From Pyronema omphalodes (lineage: Eukaryota; Ascomycota; Pezizomycetes; Pezizales; Pyronemataceae), in assembly GCA_024516155.1 (NCBI GenBank), contig JAJJXM010000033.1, forward strand, positions 62,001 to 126,000: DNA of 64,000 bases, given 5' to 3'. The notes beneath the pieces are model-generated. The model saw only the letters and a list, made by a program, of their open reading frames with translations, was not told the DNA's origin and ran no database searches. Below are positions 23,472 to 37,109 of the stretch, one piece after another. Position numbers and translations under genes: made by a program. Each line of letters begins with the position of its first letter. Position 1 is the first letter of the stretch.

Positions 23472-24946
23472 TCCGTTGGAATGAAAATACCGGATGTCGT
23501 TGACGAGGGCCTTCTAAAAAGGATATAACGTGTGATACGGTTTCGAGATGCCTAGGTTACAGACTCAATTAGCATTTCGAAATCACCTTATCTATCAAGC
23601 TGAAGAACCTGTCACTCACAAGGACTATCAGGTGTATTCGTAACTGAAAGAAGAATTTTGTCCGGAATTCTGATGGGCATATTCTGGAGAATCTGCTGGA
23701 TATATAACTTCTTTCCTTGAGGCGCCAGCATTCTACTGATAACGAACAACGTGATGGAGATTTCAGCACTTTCAGCTGTTTTTTCGACGCGATGTTTTCC
23801 TCTAGTGAACGATCTGCACGATTTCATCATCTAGAGAACCAAAATTTACAAAAGCACAGTGTTAAGAAACCTCGGCAGTCGTCACGGCCGGACGACTATG
23901 TCCGCTTGTTTAAGAAAATACACTCTAGGTATTTCCAAAATTCCGTTATGCGGTTGTAGGGCAACATATTCTGAATTTGCTACACTTTTACGCCCTTACT
24001 GAATTTTCTACAGTTCTACTGCAACAGTTTCTGAATCCGCGATGAAATTTTAGGTTTCCTACCTAGTAAGCAGAGTATGTACGTGAGGTTAGTACATAAG
24101 TGTCACCCGGGCGACCGGTGCTCAAGGAATCTAAAAGATAGCGCATTAAAGTAGCCGCCGTAATCTTCAGCCCTCCACACCGCCTTCACAAGGCGTCGGT
24201 TCTTCATTCTGTGGCGCCGGAAAGTGCACGGCGCGTGCTTAGCATCGCGATAGTAAAACAACAGCACAAAATAGCGGTTCAGTTGTTTGCGGAATTAACG
24301 GTGATTATGAGTGATGATGTCATGACACACGAGATGTGCTTCTGAGGAGATTTAAGCCGCAAGCTATTTACGTAATTTAATTTGGCCCGAGTCAAACACG
24401 TGTAATCAAAAACTTTATATGCGAACGATATGGAGATTCATTGGGTAATATTTTGCGGCTGAATCTTAAAAGCACAATTGAAAGGAAGGTTCACACGTAC
24501 CCCAGAGTAGTCGTTCGAAATGGACCTGGCCTGAACACGCGTAGACCAATCAAAGAGCCTCAGCTATTTAGCTTTTCTCATTTCAGCTGTATGTATCTAC
24601 GATCCAACCCAGATCTTATCGCAATCCCAAAAAACGCTATCGGGGCTGATCCGGTAGCGACAGTAAAGCCCCAAAAGTTACCACTGGCTCCAACCCAAAC
24701 CCACAAAACTCCATCCTCTATCTACCCCACATCCTCCACCATACTCGGAATCCTATGCTCCACCAACATCCACCATCAACCACCCACCATGCTTTTATGC
24801 CCATTCATCATCTTCCATACTCTATCCTCCATCATGCTCCACTGTATGTCCTCCACCATATGTCCTCCACCATACGCTAATATACGCCAACGTACGCCAC
24901 CATGCGTGGCATTACTTTTCTATATTCCACCATCCTTTAGTGTCCT

Positions 24947-25396
24947 TCAACATACAAAAAAAGAGCGCTTCAAAACTGCCAAAACATCTTCCAGAACACC
25001 CAGAAATTGCCCAAAACTATATATCAACATCCCTTCCAATAGTCCCCAGTGAAAATTAGGAATAGCGTTTAATGATTGAAATACATCGTATGTGCTCTGT
25101 AGAAGCGCCTTGAGCAAACAAAATAATACAAAAACAATTTTTGGATTTGTCATGACTTTTGGAAAGACTTTCGAAAAGGCTCTTTTAGACTGTCTTATGA
25201 GGTCACTCAGGAACTTAATGTTTCCTTGAATAGTATTGGTAATAAATGCGCTTTTACAGTGCTTCTTAAGAAATTTCTCAAATGTTGTTTTCACAGCCTC
25301 TTTGTTGGGAGGCGGAAAAATCAACGTAGAAAGTGCCAATGATCGTCCTGTATGGCTAGCGGCGGCACAGAAAGCTGCTCTAGCTGCTTGGTCCAC
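24947..25396 (-). pseudogene. Open frame without ATG, possible gene relic
   Basis: A 149-codon minus-strand frame opens at GTG with an upstream in-frame stop and has no suitable ATG near its start. The translation is rich in Ala/Lys/Phe/Leu with a helical look (KAVKTTF-like and LKALLQSTYDVFQSL segments), but I recognise no family. It could be a decayed exon or chance. Confidence 0.2.
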
Positions 25397-28300
25397 TATC
25401 TCGTAATTACTCTAAATTTTGCACCATAGAAAGCCAGAACTTGAGTAATTCACGCCAGGTGTCTCGGTCTTATGCTTATCAACCGAGGTCTTGGACTCTT
25501 GGATTTGCAAGTTGCGTGCATTATGACTATACCGATTTCATCTATCAGTGATGAATGAGTAGCGATTGTCAACCTTCCATACTGTACTTATAAAATTATT
25601 ATTTCTATTGTTATGGAAATTTCAAATGCTTTCACTGGGGAATCATAGGCTAAGTTTCAAGATTCGAAGCACATATTGAGTATTTGTTTCAAGCGTTGCA
25701 TGAGGAATGTTCTGAGATATTGAGGTTAGTTTTATCACTTGATAATTCACCATATTACACACTAATTTACAGACATAGTTACAAATTCACTGAACCCCAG
25801 TACCTTGATCCAACAATGCTCCTCTATTATGGAAATCACCAGAAAAGTGTTGTCGTTGATCACAAAGTATCACTCGAATACACTTCAACCACTTCTGACG
25901 TGCATGGATTCACACTGACAAATAATGTTAAAATTCGTTGGTTTTTGTATTCTGAGTCAATGAGGTTTTGAAGCTATCAGGGGCAACTGACCCTGAATGC
26001 TAGTGAACCTGCAATCCGGGAGTGCAACTATATGGGCGGCCACGAGGATGAAGTAGGCTACTGTAGTTGGAATAGATTTTACCATAGTCAGCGCAGATTA
26101 TTCTCCATGCTTCCCCCTTCCTGTACTGGAAGCAGCAACGGTGGCATTTTTTGCCCAAAGCCAAACAAAGTTACTGGTCTGGGAAAGCGAAATAGCTGGA
26201 CTGGAATATAGTTAGCTACTGATGAATCATTCAATGATTGCGAAGAAGTACACCGTTTTGATAATTGATGCCACATGGCTACTGATTTTATAAATGGTAT
26301 TGAATAGTATAGCTATATCAGTATGTTTGAGAGCCATGAGGTTCTAGGCAAAACAGACAAAAACGGACTTCTAACTCAGGCTCGTTTTTGAAATACTATT
26401 GAGCACCAACATCTCTATCCAAACATCAAGGATTCTACTGTAATGAACTTACAAATCCTCAGTCTCACGGACCGTAAATGTAACATTTTTGGTGATAACA
26501 GATATGAATTCACCAACACTCTTATTAGCCTGCAAAGGAACCGCCTTCTAAAATTACAAAAATCGATCAAGTCAGTTCGTTCCATATGTTTTGATTCACT
26601 ACGGATTATTCTCAATTGGAATCCCGATAATATCATATAGCGTTAGCCAGCATTCCGTCTAACGAGTTAGAGGCTAGATTAGCGTCATATCATACTACCT
26701 TCGTACGCCACGACGCAGCCTCGTCCCCTTTCCATCATAACCATCGAGCCTCTCTTACCCATCAGAAAAATCACTTGAGTATGAAAAGCACCTCGGATGG
26801 CTTACACTTTGTTTCCTCTTCACTTTAGAGCTCCTCCGCGGTGAAGAATACCGGCACTTCATGTTTGGCCGGCATTCATTTGGCTTCTGCTCCGCGACGA
26901 CACTGAATGTGCACATATTAACTTTATTCGAGGCCAGACTGGCAAATATATATATATATATTACAGCTAACGGCAACATTATTTCTCATATCCTCAAATC
27001 ATAAATGCTTGACAACTTCGCAAAAATCCTTTGGGATTCGAGGGGTACCAAACCTAGGGTTGGCTTATATTAGTTTGGTGGATCCTGATGCAGCTAACCA
27101 CATCTGACGCGATGTTTGACATATACAACTCCACGTCTCAATCAATCTAGTAAGTAACTTCCAAGAGGCCCTCGGACTTTTCGATCTCCAACTAACAGCG
27201 AAAAGACATACATGCGTTCATATTACTCACCGTTAAGAAGCCCAGGAGAGTCAGCACGCGAATATGCATATACGACGTCGCGCGGCGCATGATGCATCGG
27301 GCGAGACACGGTGGCGACCGGCCAGGCCAATCAATGCAGGAACATAAAATCTAAGGACACGCTATGTACCATCGCTCGGACCTAAAATCATAACATCATC
27401 CTCATATAATATACCGGTAGTTTTGGTGGATCGATTATAGCAAGAAGCAGATGAGGATGCCGCCCCCTCATGCGCAACATACGCCATCACTCGAAGATTT
27501 CTTGGAGTCCAGACTCGAAGTGCAGCACCAAAACACTATGTGTATACTCGTTAGGTGCATCAAGTCAGGTGCATACACCCAATTCACACACTGCAACAGC
27601 ATAATCGAAATTTCAAAAATTTCCTGAGAAATAGTGAAGGATTAAGAGCCCTACGATAGCTCATTTTATCAGTCGTCATCAAAAGATATTCGACGCGTCA
27701 TGGAAGACAAAGGCCATGGTACTTACTATTTTACGGAAGCAAGCCTTCAGGCACAGTAATACAATAGAGCGCCGGATTTACCCCGGTACCAAGTACATAC
27801 ATACAACACTGTGGCGGATTGTGGATTAATAGTGAAACTCAGAAAGAAATTACAGCTTTAAATCATGAGGCAGGTATATAAGCACAAAGTGCAGGTTTCT
27901 CCTTGACCAGCTCAGTGCGACAGCGAAAGCGATGAGCCTGGGCTTGCTTCGTCGACGGTCATCGGTAACAGTCAAGATTCGCCCTCCGAAATGGGAATAG
28001 GTTCAGTTCTTATTTCACAGCCATGGCTTGCACAATATCGCAGGATGCGTGCTTCATGGCTTTGTTGAAGCTACCAGAGTAAGAGAAGAAGGATTTGATT
28101 CATCAAATTCGATATGCATATTTGAAAGCCACATTTCTTTGGGTTCTACGTGTTGTAGCTTTACAGAGTTTAGGACTATCTAATAACAACGAACCAGTGC
28201 TCTTTTGGGAGGCGAATTTTGTCTAATGCAATAGTTTAACTATTCCCGCAAAAAGACGTTCTTGATATCCCACAGTTGCACCACTGAATACGACCTTCGA

Positions 28301-29241
28301 GGAACAAAGAATCGAATTGCGGATCTCTACAATTCCATTACTGCTCATGCAACCCACACGATCATTACACAACTCAGTTCCATATCGCCGGAACGAATTA
28401 TTTCCCGTGTGGCCGTATTTGAAACTGAAAGAACACGACTACATGCCATACAACAAGGCAAACTAGGCTTCCTTTTGCGAAAGGACTTCGCTTATACATC
28501 CTGGGGTCTTGATCATGGGGTAAGCCAATTAACTGTTATAAGAAAAACATTAATAAAATAGCCCCTCCAACCGCCGTAGCCTATTCCGGTATTAGCATAC
28601 CCTACGAACGACAAACAACGGGAAATCCTCGCATTTCTCATCTTACTAAAGGACCTGCCGAATATCGATTGATTATTCTCATCGTAGGCACGAGTATGTG
28701 TCAATTCCAAGAGACGAAGCGAGGGTTGTATATGTCTCGGAAATTTCGAGATGCGCGCCTGATCTGCAGATCAACAGCGGCTCGCGGCCGGAAATCGATA
28801 CAATCGCATCGAGAGGATACAAAACGTCTTTCTACATAAGCTGAAACGAATTCACAAATGTCTGGGGAAGACGACGTAAGGCTCAGTCGATTATCGGTCG
28901 TCTCTTCTCAGCTCGTTTCTTCAAGCCAGTGTTCTACAGGATTTACTGCCAAGACCCAAGGTTTTGTCGTACGACAGATGTAGATATGGTACCATACTTA
29001 TCTGTTCGTCTGGTTTTTAATATCCAGCTTATCAAGGCGCGGATATGTTTCTCTACTTGTCCATGTACGAGTTCTGGATGAATCTTTGATTGGCAATACG
29101 AAGGATATGCTACTCTTTGTCGATCGCCGAATGCAACTCAATTTTCCAATTATCGGCGAGCTACTAAATCAGGAGGAATAACTATTCGTCTCTATATTTT
29201 GCGTAGGCCTTGAAAATCACGTTTGTTGGCAGCTTGGAACA

Positions 29242-29377
29242 GACGAATAGGGTTCGCAGTCGTTACGGTTAAGGCTCGCTGCATTCTTCAGGATGACCTG
29301 TCACGATTAAACGAATAAGGTGCGCAGTCATCACGGTTGAGGCTCACCGCATTCTTTGTGATGGCCTGTCACGTTGC
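29242..29377 (+). repeat. Diverged 68-bp tandem duplication
   Basis: Two adjacent copies start at 29242 and 29310, sharing CGAATA, GCAGTC, ACGGTT, AGGCTC, GCATTCTT and CCTGTCACG in order. By eye, about ten of the first twelve differences are transitions. Non-coding. Confidence 0.8.
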
Positions 29378-31171
29378 TTATTTTGAATTCAGCGCTTCCC
29401 ATTGAGCCCAGGGCTATGGTTCAGGTGATAAAGCACATGGGATTCGCGAGGTTACAGAAGAGCTGGCATTTTAGATGGCACGAGTATTCGTTTTTTTTAG
29501 AATGCGAGTCACGCCTTCGATCTGATTTCGGCTAAGGTTGCAGCTTCTCAAACTCTACTTGAAAAGTGATAAGATACCGCCCTAAAGTCGCTACATATCG
29601 TCCGTCTGCGGTGAGGCTGGCTGCTGGTGGCGAGTTTTACTTCTTTGAACTTTTACATCTTCGGCTCGGTGGTCTGGCTCTGTTTCTAGCTGCCGAGCAT
29701 GTATAAATTTCCCATAAGGCGGGCTCTTGGTCCTTGGAGCCCCGGTATATAATGTTTCCATACAATTTCGGCCATCTACACGTGCGTCACAACGGTGATT
29801 GCATATGGATACACAGAGAGGTTGACATAATATTCTCGGGTACACAATATTACTCGGTTAAAATGTGGCTTTTCCAAGGTTTGCCACAGGAGGTCTACGA
29901 GGTTATGAGAGCTATTTTAGTACGACCCTTTCCCGCCGCTGAAATCCAGTATGTTATGTGGTCAGGCTAGACCTGCGGATCTTTCAGGGGAGTAACTTAT
30001 ACGACCTCATCCTCTCGGTCGAAATCTGATAGACCTATGACCAGTCCAGAATGCTTTTCAGTGAAGTATAAATTCTTTCCTCGAGCAGAGTTATGAAAGC
30101 GGAACTTTGTCACAGCACTTCCAGGCGTAATATTATCCTACATACACCACCTTTGCACAAGTACCGCTTCCGTTGATAGACATACCAATAGGTAGCTGCT
30201 GACCGCGTTGTGCAGTTCAGCTTCTGGAACTGTGTAACCCTTTGAGTTACATGACAGTTTTTGGCGGAAACTCAAGGCAACTTTTGCCCGTATGGTTACA
30301 CCAAACTAGCTTCTCTGTGCATCGCATCAAGGATTTGTTGATTAAAAAACCGTCACCAAAATTGATTGGACACGCTTCATGATGTTCTGGGCTATATGGT
30401 GCACCATAGTTTGTTGAAAACGGGAACAGATCGGTTATATAATTCTTGTTGATAAGTTTCACTGTATACGTAGCCTCCGTACGTTCATTGCAATTGCTCA
30501 CGATCGCCGGTTGTTCGCGGGCCTGATGGATGCTTTCTTCTTCGAAGGCGCGCGCTCCGGACCCAGCCCCGCATTATGCGTCCCATTTTGCACACCCACC
30601 TTCAAACCCGATTATTCTCAACACCCACAGGAGTACGATTACCCTCTATATTAAATAAATTCTGAGTAATAGAGATCATCTTCTGGTTAATAGATAATTT
30701 CCTATGAATAGCCGCTACCATGGCCGGTCTTTAGAAGCCTTCGTGTCCGAGTTGACATGAGTGATGACATACCAATTCGAAAATACCGATTAGAAGATAA
30801 TTCTTTTGTTATACTTTGTTTTTTACGGACATCCCCGGTCTGTCCTACCCTGGTCTCGATATCATAGGGCCGAAGCTTTGCAGAAAGCAAGGGCTGGGAT
30901 AAGAAGCGCGATGACATGACAGCCCGAGCAAGCATGCCAGAGCGTCAGGCCGGTAATCGCGAATTTGCACAAACACATTTTGAAATCTCGCCTATGGACT
31001 CGGTCCTACAAAAGTGCTACTACGCTACAATATGTGGGCTTGCTTGACACTGCAGATATATAACGACACCACACCCCACTCCCATCTTCTGCACTTCTGT
31101 TTCCCTCACTCAAACATCTAACCGTTGCGGACCCCAACTTGCTGATCATAGCACGGAGCGAACTTACGACA

Positions 31172-32305
31172 ATGATGGAGGAGCATCACTGGTACCCTCT
31201 TTTGATATTCTTTTTTATCATCCCGACGATCCTTCTCTCGGCCCGCATCTATTTCGACACAGCAAAATATCTTCGGTCCGGATATCTAGCATCTTCTCTC
31301 ATCTCGCTCATCTTCGCCATCGGCTCTTATTTCTTTTTTGTCGTGGCATATGCAATGACGTTGTATCGAGCGCAAAATAGGCTTATGGGAATGGATGTTG
31401 TCGACTATAGTAAAGGCCGCAATCCAGTTCCCGCTTCAATGGAAGCGCTTCATCAACCATTACACGAAGCAACAATTGTCCATTCCTTCATTATTCCTAC
31501 AGGTCTTTGGCTATGCAAAGCAAGTTTTGTGGCAATGTGTAGGTTACAGATCGTGAATATCTTGTATAGCTTTTATTAATATTCTTAGACTTCAACCTCA
31601 AGCGTCATCTAAACGTCCGTACCAAGCGCCTACTTTACTTCACAGTTTTCTATCTTGTCGCCACATTTATAGTCCTTGTGCTTACCCATGCCTTGTGGTG
31701 TGGACCTAAATTTGGACACACATGGTATTCCCCCCTCATGATGTATGTGTAACACCTACTGACAATTAATTAGGACCGAGACATCTACCAGATTTTGCAC
31801 ACCTTTTGCAAACACCGCCTCCATCGTCATCTATGCATTCATGAACATCACATCCGATATCTGTGTCCTTGCGATCCCACTCATGATTCTCCATTATATC
31901 ACAGTCCTGCCCCGAGAGCGATACGCAATCATGTTCCTTCTATTTTTGGGATTCGCTACTATCGTCACCACAGCCGCTTGCTGTGGTCTTCATATCACAT
32001 ACAGAAAACAAATCCTGGTTTACTACAGCTACATCCAACTTGCTGAGCTCCTTGCATGTGTGGAACTCGCAGTTGCAGTTGCTGCTGTTAGCCTCCCGAG
32101 TTTAAAGGCGGTTTTGTATTTGAAACAAGAGCATCGGAGAAATAAAATTACAAGCAGTGGTGTGGGATCCAGCAAGAGAACAGCTTGTACAACTGGAGAG
32201 TGGGATGAGGATGAAGGACGACTTGTTATCATGAGAAGAATGAGTTATGATGTTGAAAGCATGGAGGCGCCAAAGGAGGCGGTAATAAAGGCAGGAAGAG
32301 CTTGA
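31172..32305 (+). CDS. Seven-transmembrane Pth11/rhodopsin-like fungal membrane protein
   Basis: Three exons (31172-31538, 31589-31724, 31774-32305) with introns of 50 and 49 bp join in phases 1 and 2 to give 344 aa. The ATG at 31172 is used because the frame upstream opens only with TTG. Hydrophobic segments include WYPLLIFFFIIPTILL, LISLIFAIGSYFFFVVAYAM, LYFTVFYLVATFIVLVL, ICVLAIPLMILHYITVL, IMFLLFLGFATIVTTAAC and ELAVAVAAVSLPSLKAVLY. Intron 2 splits Trp in GHTW|TETSTRFC. The layout resembles the fungal rhodopsin-like/Pth11-related integral membrane family: extracellular N-terminus, a Cys-containing loop before an N-x-x-[ST]-D segment (NITSD), and a charged cytosolic tail. CFEM is absent. 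Proposed function is surface sensing, by family analogy only. Confidence 0.78.
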
Positions 32306-35300
32306 GAGGTTACTATTTCGCGGTGTTTGGAGTTCTGGAAGATTTTATCCTACCTTGGATAGGGAGCAAACTTCATTGTAATATATAGGCGTTAGATAAT
32401 TTTCATTCTGCTTTTGTTTGTACCTGGGATTTTAGGGGTGTATTTACTATCTGGTTTGATGACAGGGGGGGGGGGGGGGTTTCTTCAAGGAGAGTCAAAG
32501 CAAATATTAAACGTTTTTAAATCTGATGACGCAATGACTATTCCGCAAATATTTGACGTGTGACCTCGAAACTTTGGCGCAAATTGTTTAGCTCGAAATA
32601 CCAGGCCTGGCCATCCCTAGGTACGATAAACTTTAAAACGGGTACCCACTGCTGCGTTCTGTAGCGGCTCGTGTGGGTATGTAGGCTTGTGGTACAAGTC
32701 AGCCAACACTTGTCTATGCGAGTAGGGTTCGGATGAAAGTATAATTGCATAGCCCATTTAGCTGAAGAAACTTGATACATCGAAGGTTGTCCATATACGC
32801 TATGTAGCTACGAGGGATGAACCTCCGGAGCCCTTAGTTTAAACATTTAGCGCGAGACTAGCAAGTCGCGTCTAGCTTGTTCAGGAAACGATGGGTGCTC
32901 AGCTATGATCCAACAAGGAGGCTGAGACATTATGGGTGACCGATGGGTGGTATCGCACACCTTCAAGTAATGATTCGACAATGATAAACTTTACGTACAC
33001 GTAACTTCAAAGTGCATTTTGAATCACATTCTACTGGAATAGGCTTCGTTCAAGTGCCGTTAGAGTGAGGGTAGGTGTTGGTTTGTCATTGTTTTCTTGT
33101 TTCGATAGTCTCAATTCAAATATGAAGATAATGGGGTCGTGTCTGATAGAATTTGCTTTGAATCTTTTTTTTTTCGCTGTATATCACTGATCGTGTCCGT
33201 GCTCTCGGATCGCGGAGCACGCACATGACGGATCTTGGCCCTGCATACAGAGCGGTGGGTGGATCGGGATAGAATTAAACGATAAGGCTCAACCTAGGGA
33301 AACCGAGCCATATTGTGTCTGATACATGGTCTGTGCGGAATTCGAATGGGGGCCGATTGGGACAACTGTCTTGTATATCAAGTCATCAAAATACAAAAAA
33401 CTTTGACACTTCAGCTATTTTCAAATCTCCACTCAGGGGTGACATACATCATGCAGTGTGCAGTGCCGGCGAAGCGAGAAGCCTAAGCGTGCCAATTGTT
33501 CGGTTGTAAATTTTCAGCTTTAATAGAGAAAGTATGAAAATGTTGGACGCCCATGGTTACAATTGTTTTGACCAAGAAATGGAAGAACAAGTACTATTGG
33601 TTCCCCTGTATTAGGCCTTGTGGAGGTGAACTTGTGAAGAAAGCAACATCAACTACCCTAACCTATGACACCATATCAAACCAAAAAACGCACCCTAACA
33701 CCGGGATTTGGATTAAAAGACTCCTTAAACTTCCACGGTCCAAGCCTCAGTTCTTTCATATATAATCAAAATTTCCATTTATGATATATCTGCTTAGTTG
33801 AAAGAAAAGTCAAACTGCACAATCGTTATTCGGGAGTGAAGGATATTTCTGCAGAATTCCGGTGATGCATGGTCTGCGACGAGAAACTAGCTTTAACGCC
33901 TCTTCGCCACCAACGTTCGCGCGGCTAAATACACCTGATTAGCCTACTGACCGGTCGGCACGCATCTCAAGCCTCCGAAAAATTATTCTTATATATTCCA
34001 CTCGCTATATGTTCGTGGTGCGAACAACGGAATATGACCTGATGTTTAGACCTTTTCCGGGCCTACGGTAATTAATCAAGAATTTACTAAAACTTTTCAG
34101 GTTCTTGGCAGATTTATGTTAAATGCTTTTGATAATAGTGGGGCTGGGGGTTTAGACGGAATATGGTCATAATTACAGCACTTGGTTTGTTACCATCGGA
34201 TTATAAAGGGCCATATATCTGCATCACTTCACGCACATAGGCTTTTCTGCCTTTCAGCGTTTGCAGACTCACTTTCATCATTACTGCACATCAAGGAGAA
34301 TTATATGTTCAATAAAATTAACGCAATAAGATATAAATCCCTATCACGTATTAAGTGATAACACTTTCCAGGATTGTTGTCGAGACCTAAGAAACAAACT
34401 TGAAACTTCTTCTTAACAAGTCCGGTGAGAAAGGGAAATTAAATCATTCATCAAACATACTCTACATGAGGGTTGTTATGGTCTTCATATCAATTGTTCC
34501 GTAATGTCCTTCGGATTGACGATTTCTTTGTTTATTCAATCATACGCCGAATGAAGCCTAGAGGCCCCTGAAGAACACAAGAAATTTGAATCCCGTCCTC
34601 ATAGTCCATGCCATCAGGCGAGTCCCCCTAACCTCCCAAATCCCATAAAATCCGGCGTACTAACGGAAGCAAGAACAAAGAAAAAACACCGTATCGCCCA
34701 AACGCCCCCGAAAAGAAAGAACTGGCTTGTTCTATAATGGTATCCTACTCATATCGCTTTCCGATCTCTGTTTCTTCGAAAAGTTCTAACATTGTTTCCG
34801 CAAACATTTCTCATCAAGGAATAAGGAAATCTGCCCCTACCGCTTATCTTCCCTTTGAGTCTGTTAAGATACTACATAGTTCCAAAACTTCTCGTGGCTA
34901 AGCCTTGCAGCCCCCAGAAGGTTACCCGCCAGTCTTTTTATATCATGAGTGGCTGTAAATGGATGAGTGAACGCATAACGCAGTATGAGTAAACTAGTCA
35001 GCGTGATATTTTATGACGCCGACCTCCGGGTAGACACTGTAATCACAGCATATCACGTCGTTATTCAGCCCATATTTCTCAAATTATTTCCACGACAAAT
35101 TATTTTGTATAGCCAAAGATCCATGTCCTTGATGGCAAGTTATTACTACTACTCTACCATGGCATTGGTTTCGCCTTTCACATAGCCCCCTTTGCTATCA
35201 ATACCGGAGGGGTATTTACTGGAGACTTAAGTTCGTATTCGACCATTTACTGGCAATGCTGAGATTTTCTGTTTCACCACTTTGATAGCTACATATATGT

Positions 35301-35505
35301 TGCTTTTATACATAACATCCGTTATGTTTTTTCATGGAATAATTTTGAATTCTTATTCATAACCCTTTTCTCGGCTTTACATGGATCAACCTTAAGCCTG
35401 GCGAGCGATACACATTGGCACCAACATATATCTCATTTGCATCATTCTGTGCGCCATATCCACATACACACACCCTTTCACTGGTACCCCCACCATAATC
35501 TAATC
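32306..35505. other. Intergenic, no gene recognised
   Basis: Contains a G15 run (32465-32479) and an imperfect palindrome at about 33189-33236. Another 7-bp-arm inverted repeat, ATATTCC/GGAATAT, lies at 33993-34035. Only short frames; no RNA gene seen. Confidence 0.5.
32465..32479 (+). repeat. poly-G tract (15 nt)
   Basis: Uninterrupted G run about 160 bp downstream of the seven-TM protein stop codon, in non-coding sequence. Confidence 0.9.
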
Positions 35506-36173
35506 TTATCTATGCCAATCCCCCCTCTCCATCATCTCCTTCATAGTTCTCGTCTTCTTATCCTTACCCAGTCCTCCAAGCCCCGCACCACCAATAACCC
35601 TCCTACTCGGATCCGCCGGCAACGGCGGTATCCAAGCCTTAGCTCTCTCCTCATCTTCCGCTTTCTTCTTCGCTTTCTGTGCCATGATATACCAATATAT
35701 AAGACCGATAAGAAAAATTAAAGCTATACCCAGAGAAAGACCGATAACTTGAGGGGTGCTAAGACTTTTTAAATTTAACGTCAGCAAAGCAAGATAGCTG
35801 GGGTGGCGGGGGGTATGAGTGTAAGGTATTATTAGGAAAAGTTAATTAGGGAACAATGGTATGATCGGAAAGGGGAAAACACTTACTGATTTGAGGAGTT
35901 GTTTTGTATAGTTGTAGAAGCTAGTTTCCTGGGATAGATAGACCTGGAAAATGCATCGCTCTTGGAACATGAAATGCAGTCTTTTGGGGGATTTGGAGGT
36001 GGTGGAGCGTTGTGTACAGGTTTTGCGGGGGCTTCACGCTTCACACAGGTTACACAGGTCCCCAGTGGGTTTATGGCTGGTGTTGAGGGAGGATAGACTG
36101 GTTCAGCTTCTTCTGGAATTCCTAGAGCACGAAGACAGTAGCCACAACCACCTCGTTGGTGAGTAGATGGCAT
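35506..36173 (-). CDS. Small single-pass membrane protein with three Cx2C motifs
   Basis: Unrecognised family. Exons 36173-35887 and 35764-35506 join in phase 2 across a 122-bp intron (GTAAGT...AAAAG), giving 181 aa. The N-terminal ~95 residues contain CGYC (10-13), CVTC (about 40-43) and CISC (about 65-68) separated by Pro-rich linkers. They are followed by a transmembrane helix (IGLSLGIALIFLIGLIYWYI, about residues 101-120) and a highly charged Lys/Glu tail. The tail has a GGAGLGGLG turn and ends MKEMMERGDWHR. The frame stays open upstream of this ATG as far as about 36262 (DRHYISLEDRQYFEPIIKKA). It is preceded there by a possible ACAG acceptor, so an additional 5' exon is likely. The paired cysteines could bind zinc or form disulphides. 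Topology is not determined. Confidence 0.6.
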
Positions 36174-37109
36174 TGGTTGTTGGGGTTCGAGTGCTTTTTT
36201 GATGATGGGTTCGAAATACTGTCTGTCTTCGAGTGATATGTAGTGTCTGTCGACTATCTTGCTGTATGCTTATCAAGAGCAAAAAGAGACAACCGAAGAG
36301 ACAGACAGGGTTAATTTATGTGCTCATCTACAGAACACTGATAAAACCTCGTGAAATAAGCGGGCTGAATTTTATTTATATTGCTGCGCATTTCTCTTAA
36401 GGTTCGCCATGTGTGCAAGTTGAATAAGGTTGACTCCGACATCTGCTGATACCCAGCCAATGGTTGGTTAAAGTTTGCCGATTGGTATGCATTAGAATCA
36501 GGGCTGTGTAAGACGGGTAATACGAAGTAGATCATGGCCTATCACCTGTCATCTCATCTTTTACGACAACAAGAATTAGGGGTGTGTACTGACTGTGTGT
36601 AGGACAGGCTTAAGGTACATATCACATGGAAAACGGCTGATGATATTCGCTAAGTCTCTCCATCAGGCGGATTTGATATGTCTCTGAATTTCGCAAAGCA
36701 TTTGAGAACCCGGATAACAGCGGAGCATCCTCCGTCCATGGTTTATGAACACAATGGATGGGGTAAAGCGGCTGTGAATACGCGATTACGTAATAAATAA
36801 TCTGGGGCGTGTAATATTATTGGTGCTTTGATTGTTGCACATATGCAACCAGCAGTTCGGCAGACTGGTTCGGAAGCTTATTTCGCCCGTTACTCTCGTA
36901 CGGAAGCGTTTAGCCTGCTTTGCATCTGCACTGTACATATCCACATCCTACAGTCACGCGATACGTTTGCTCTCTTGAAAATTACCACTTGATAAATGAA
37001 AAAAATTAATAAAATCCTATTGAATCTATAAACCCTAGCCAAAATTACCACCTCTTGAACGAATCCTGGTATCATTTTCATACATCCTCTACCCGTGGTA
37101 GACTGCTAT
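36174..37109. other. Intergenic, possible extra 5' exon of the Cx2C gene
   Basis: The proximal part (36174-36262) may be coding 5' extension of the preceding gene on the minus strand. A 74-codon minus frame at 36311-36535 could be its first exon, but the splice phase does not match convincingly. The rest is AT-rich with nothing recognised. Confidence 0.4.

Larger units (their letters stand above)
23472..31171. other. Long gene-poor tract (7.7 kb)
   Basis: No intact gene is recognised. Items seen: a G-poor stretch with imperfect CTCCACCAT words at about 24710-24930; an ATG-less open frame at 24947-25396 (separate entry); a short AT dinucleotide run at about 26946-26962; and a diverged 68-bp tandem pair at 29242-29377. 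The remaining short frames look random. The tract probably holds decayed repeats. Confidence 0.5.

Noticed and set aside
24710..24930. Imperfect CTCCACCAT repeats as a minisatellite
   Set aside because: Units are irregular in length and spacing, so only low-complexity composition is supported.
28262..28561. 99-codon plus-strand frame
   Set aside because: Opens with TTG, lacks an ATG and recognisable features, and lies in decayed DNA.
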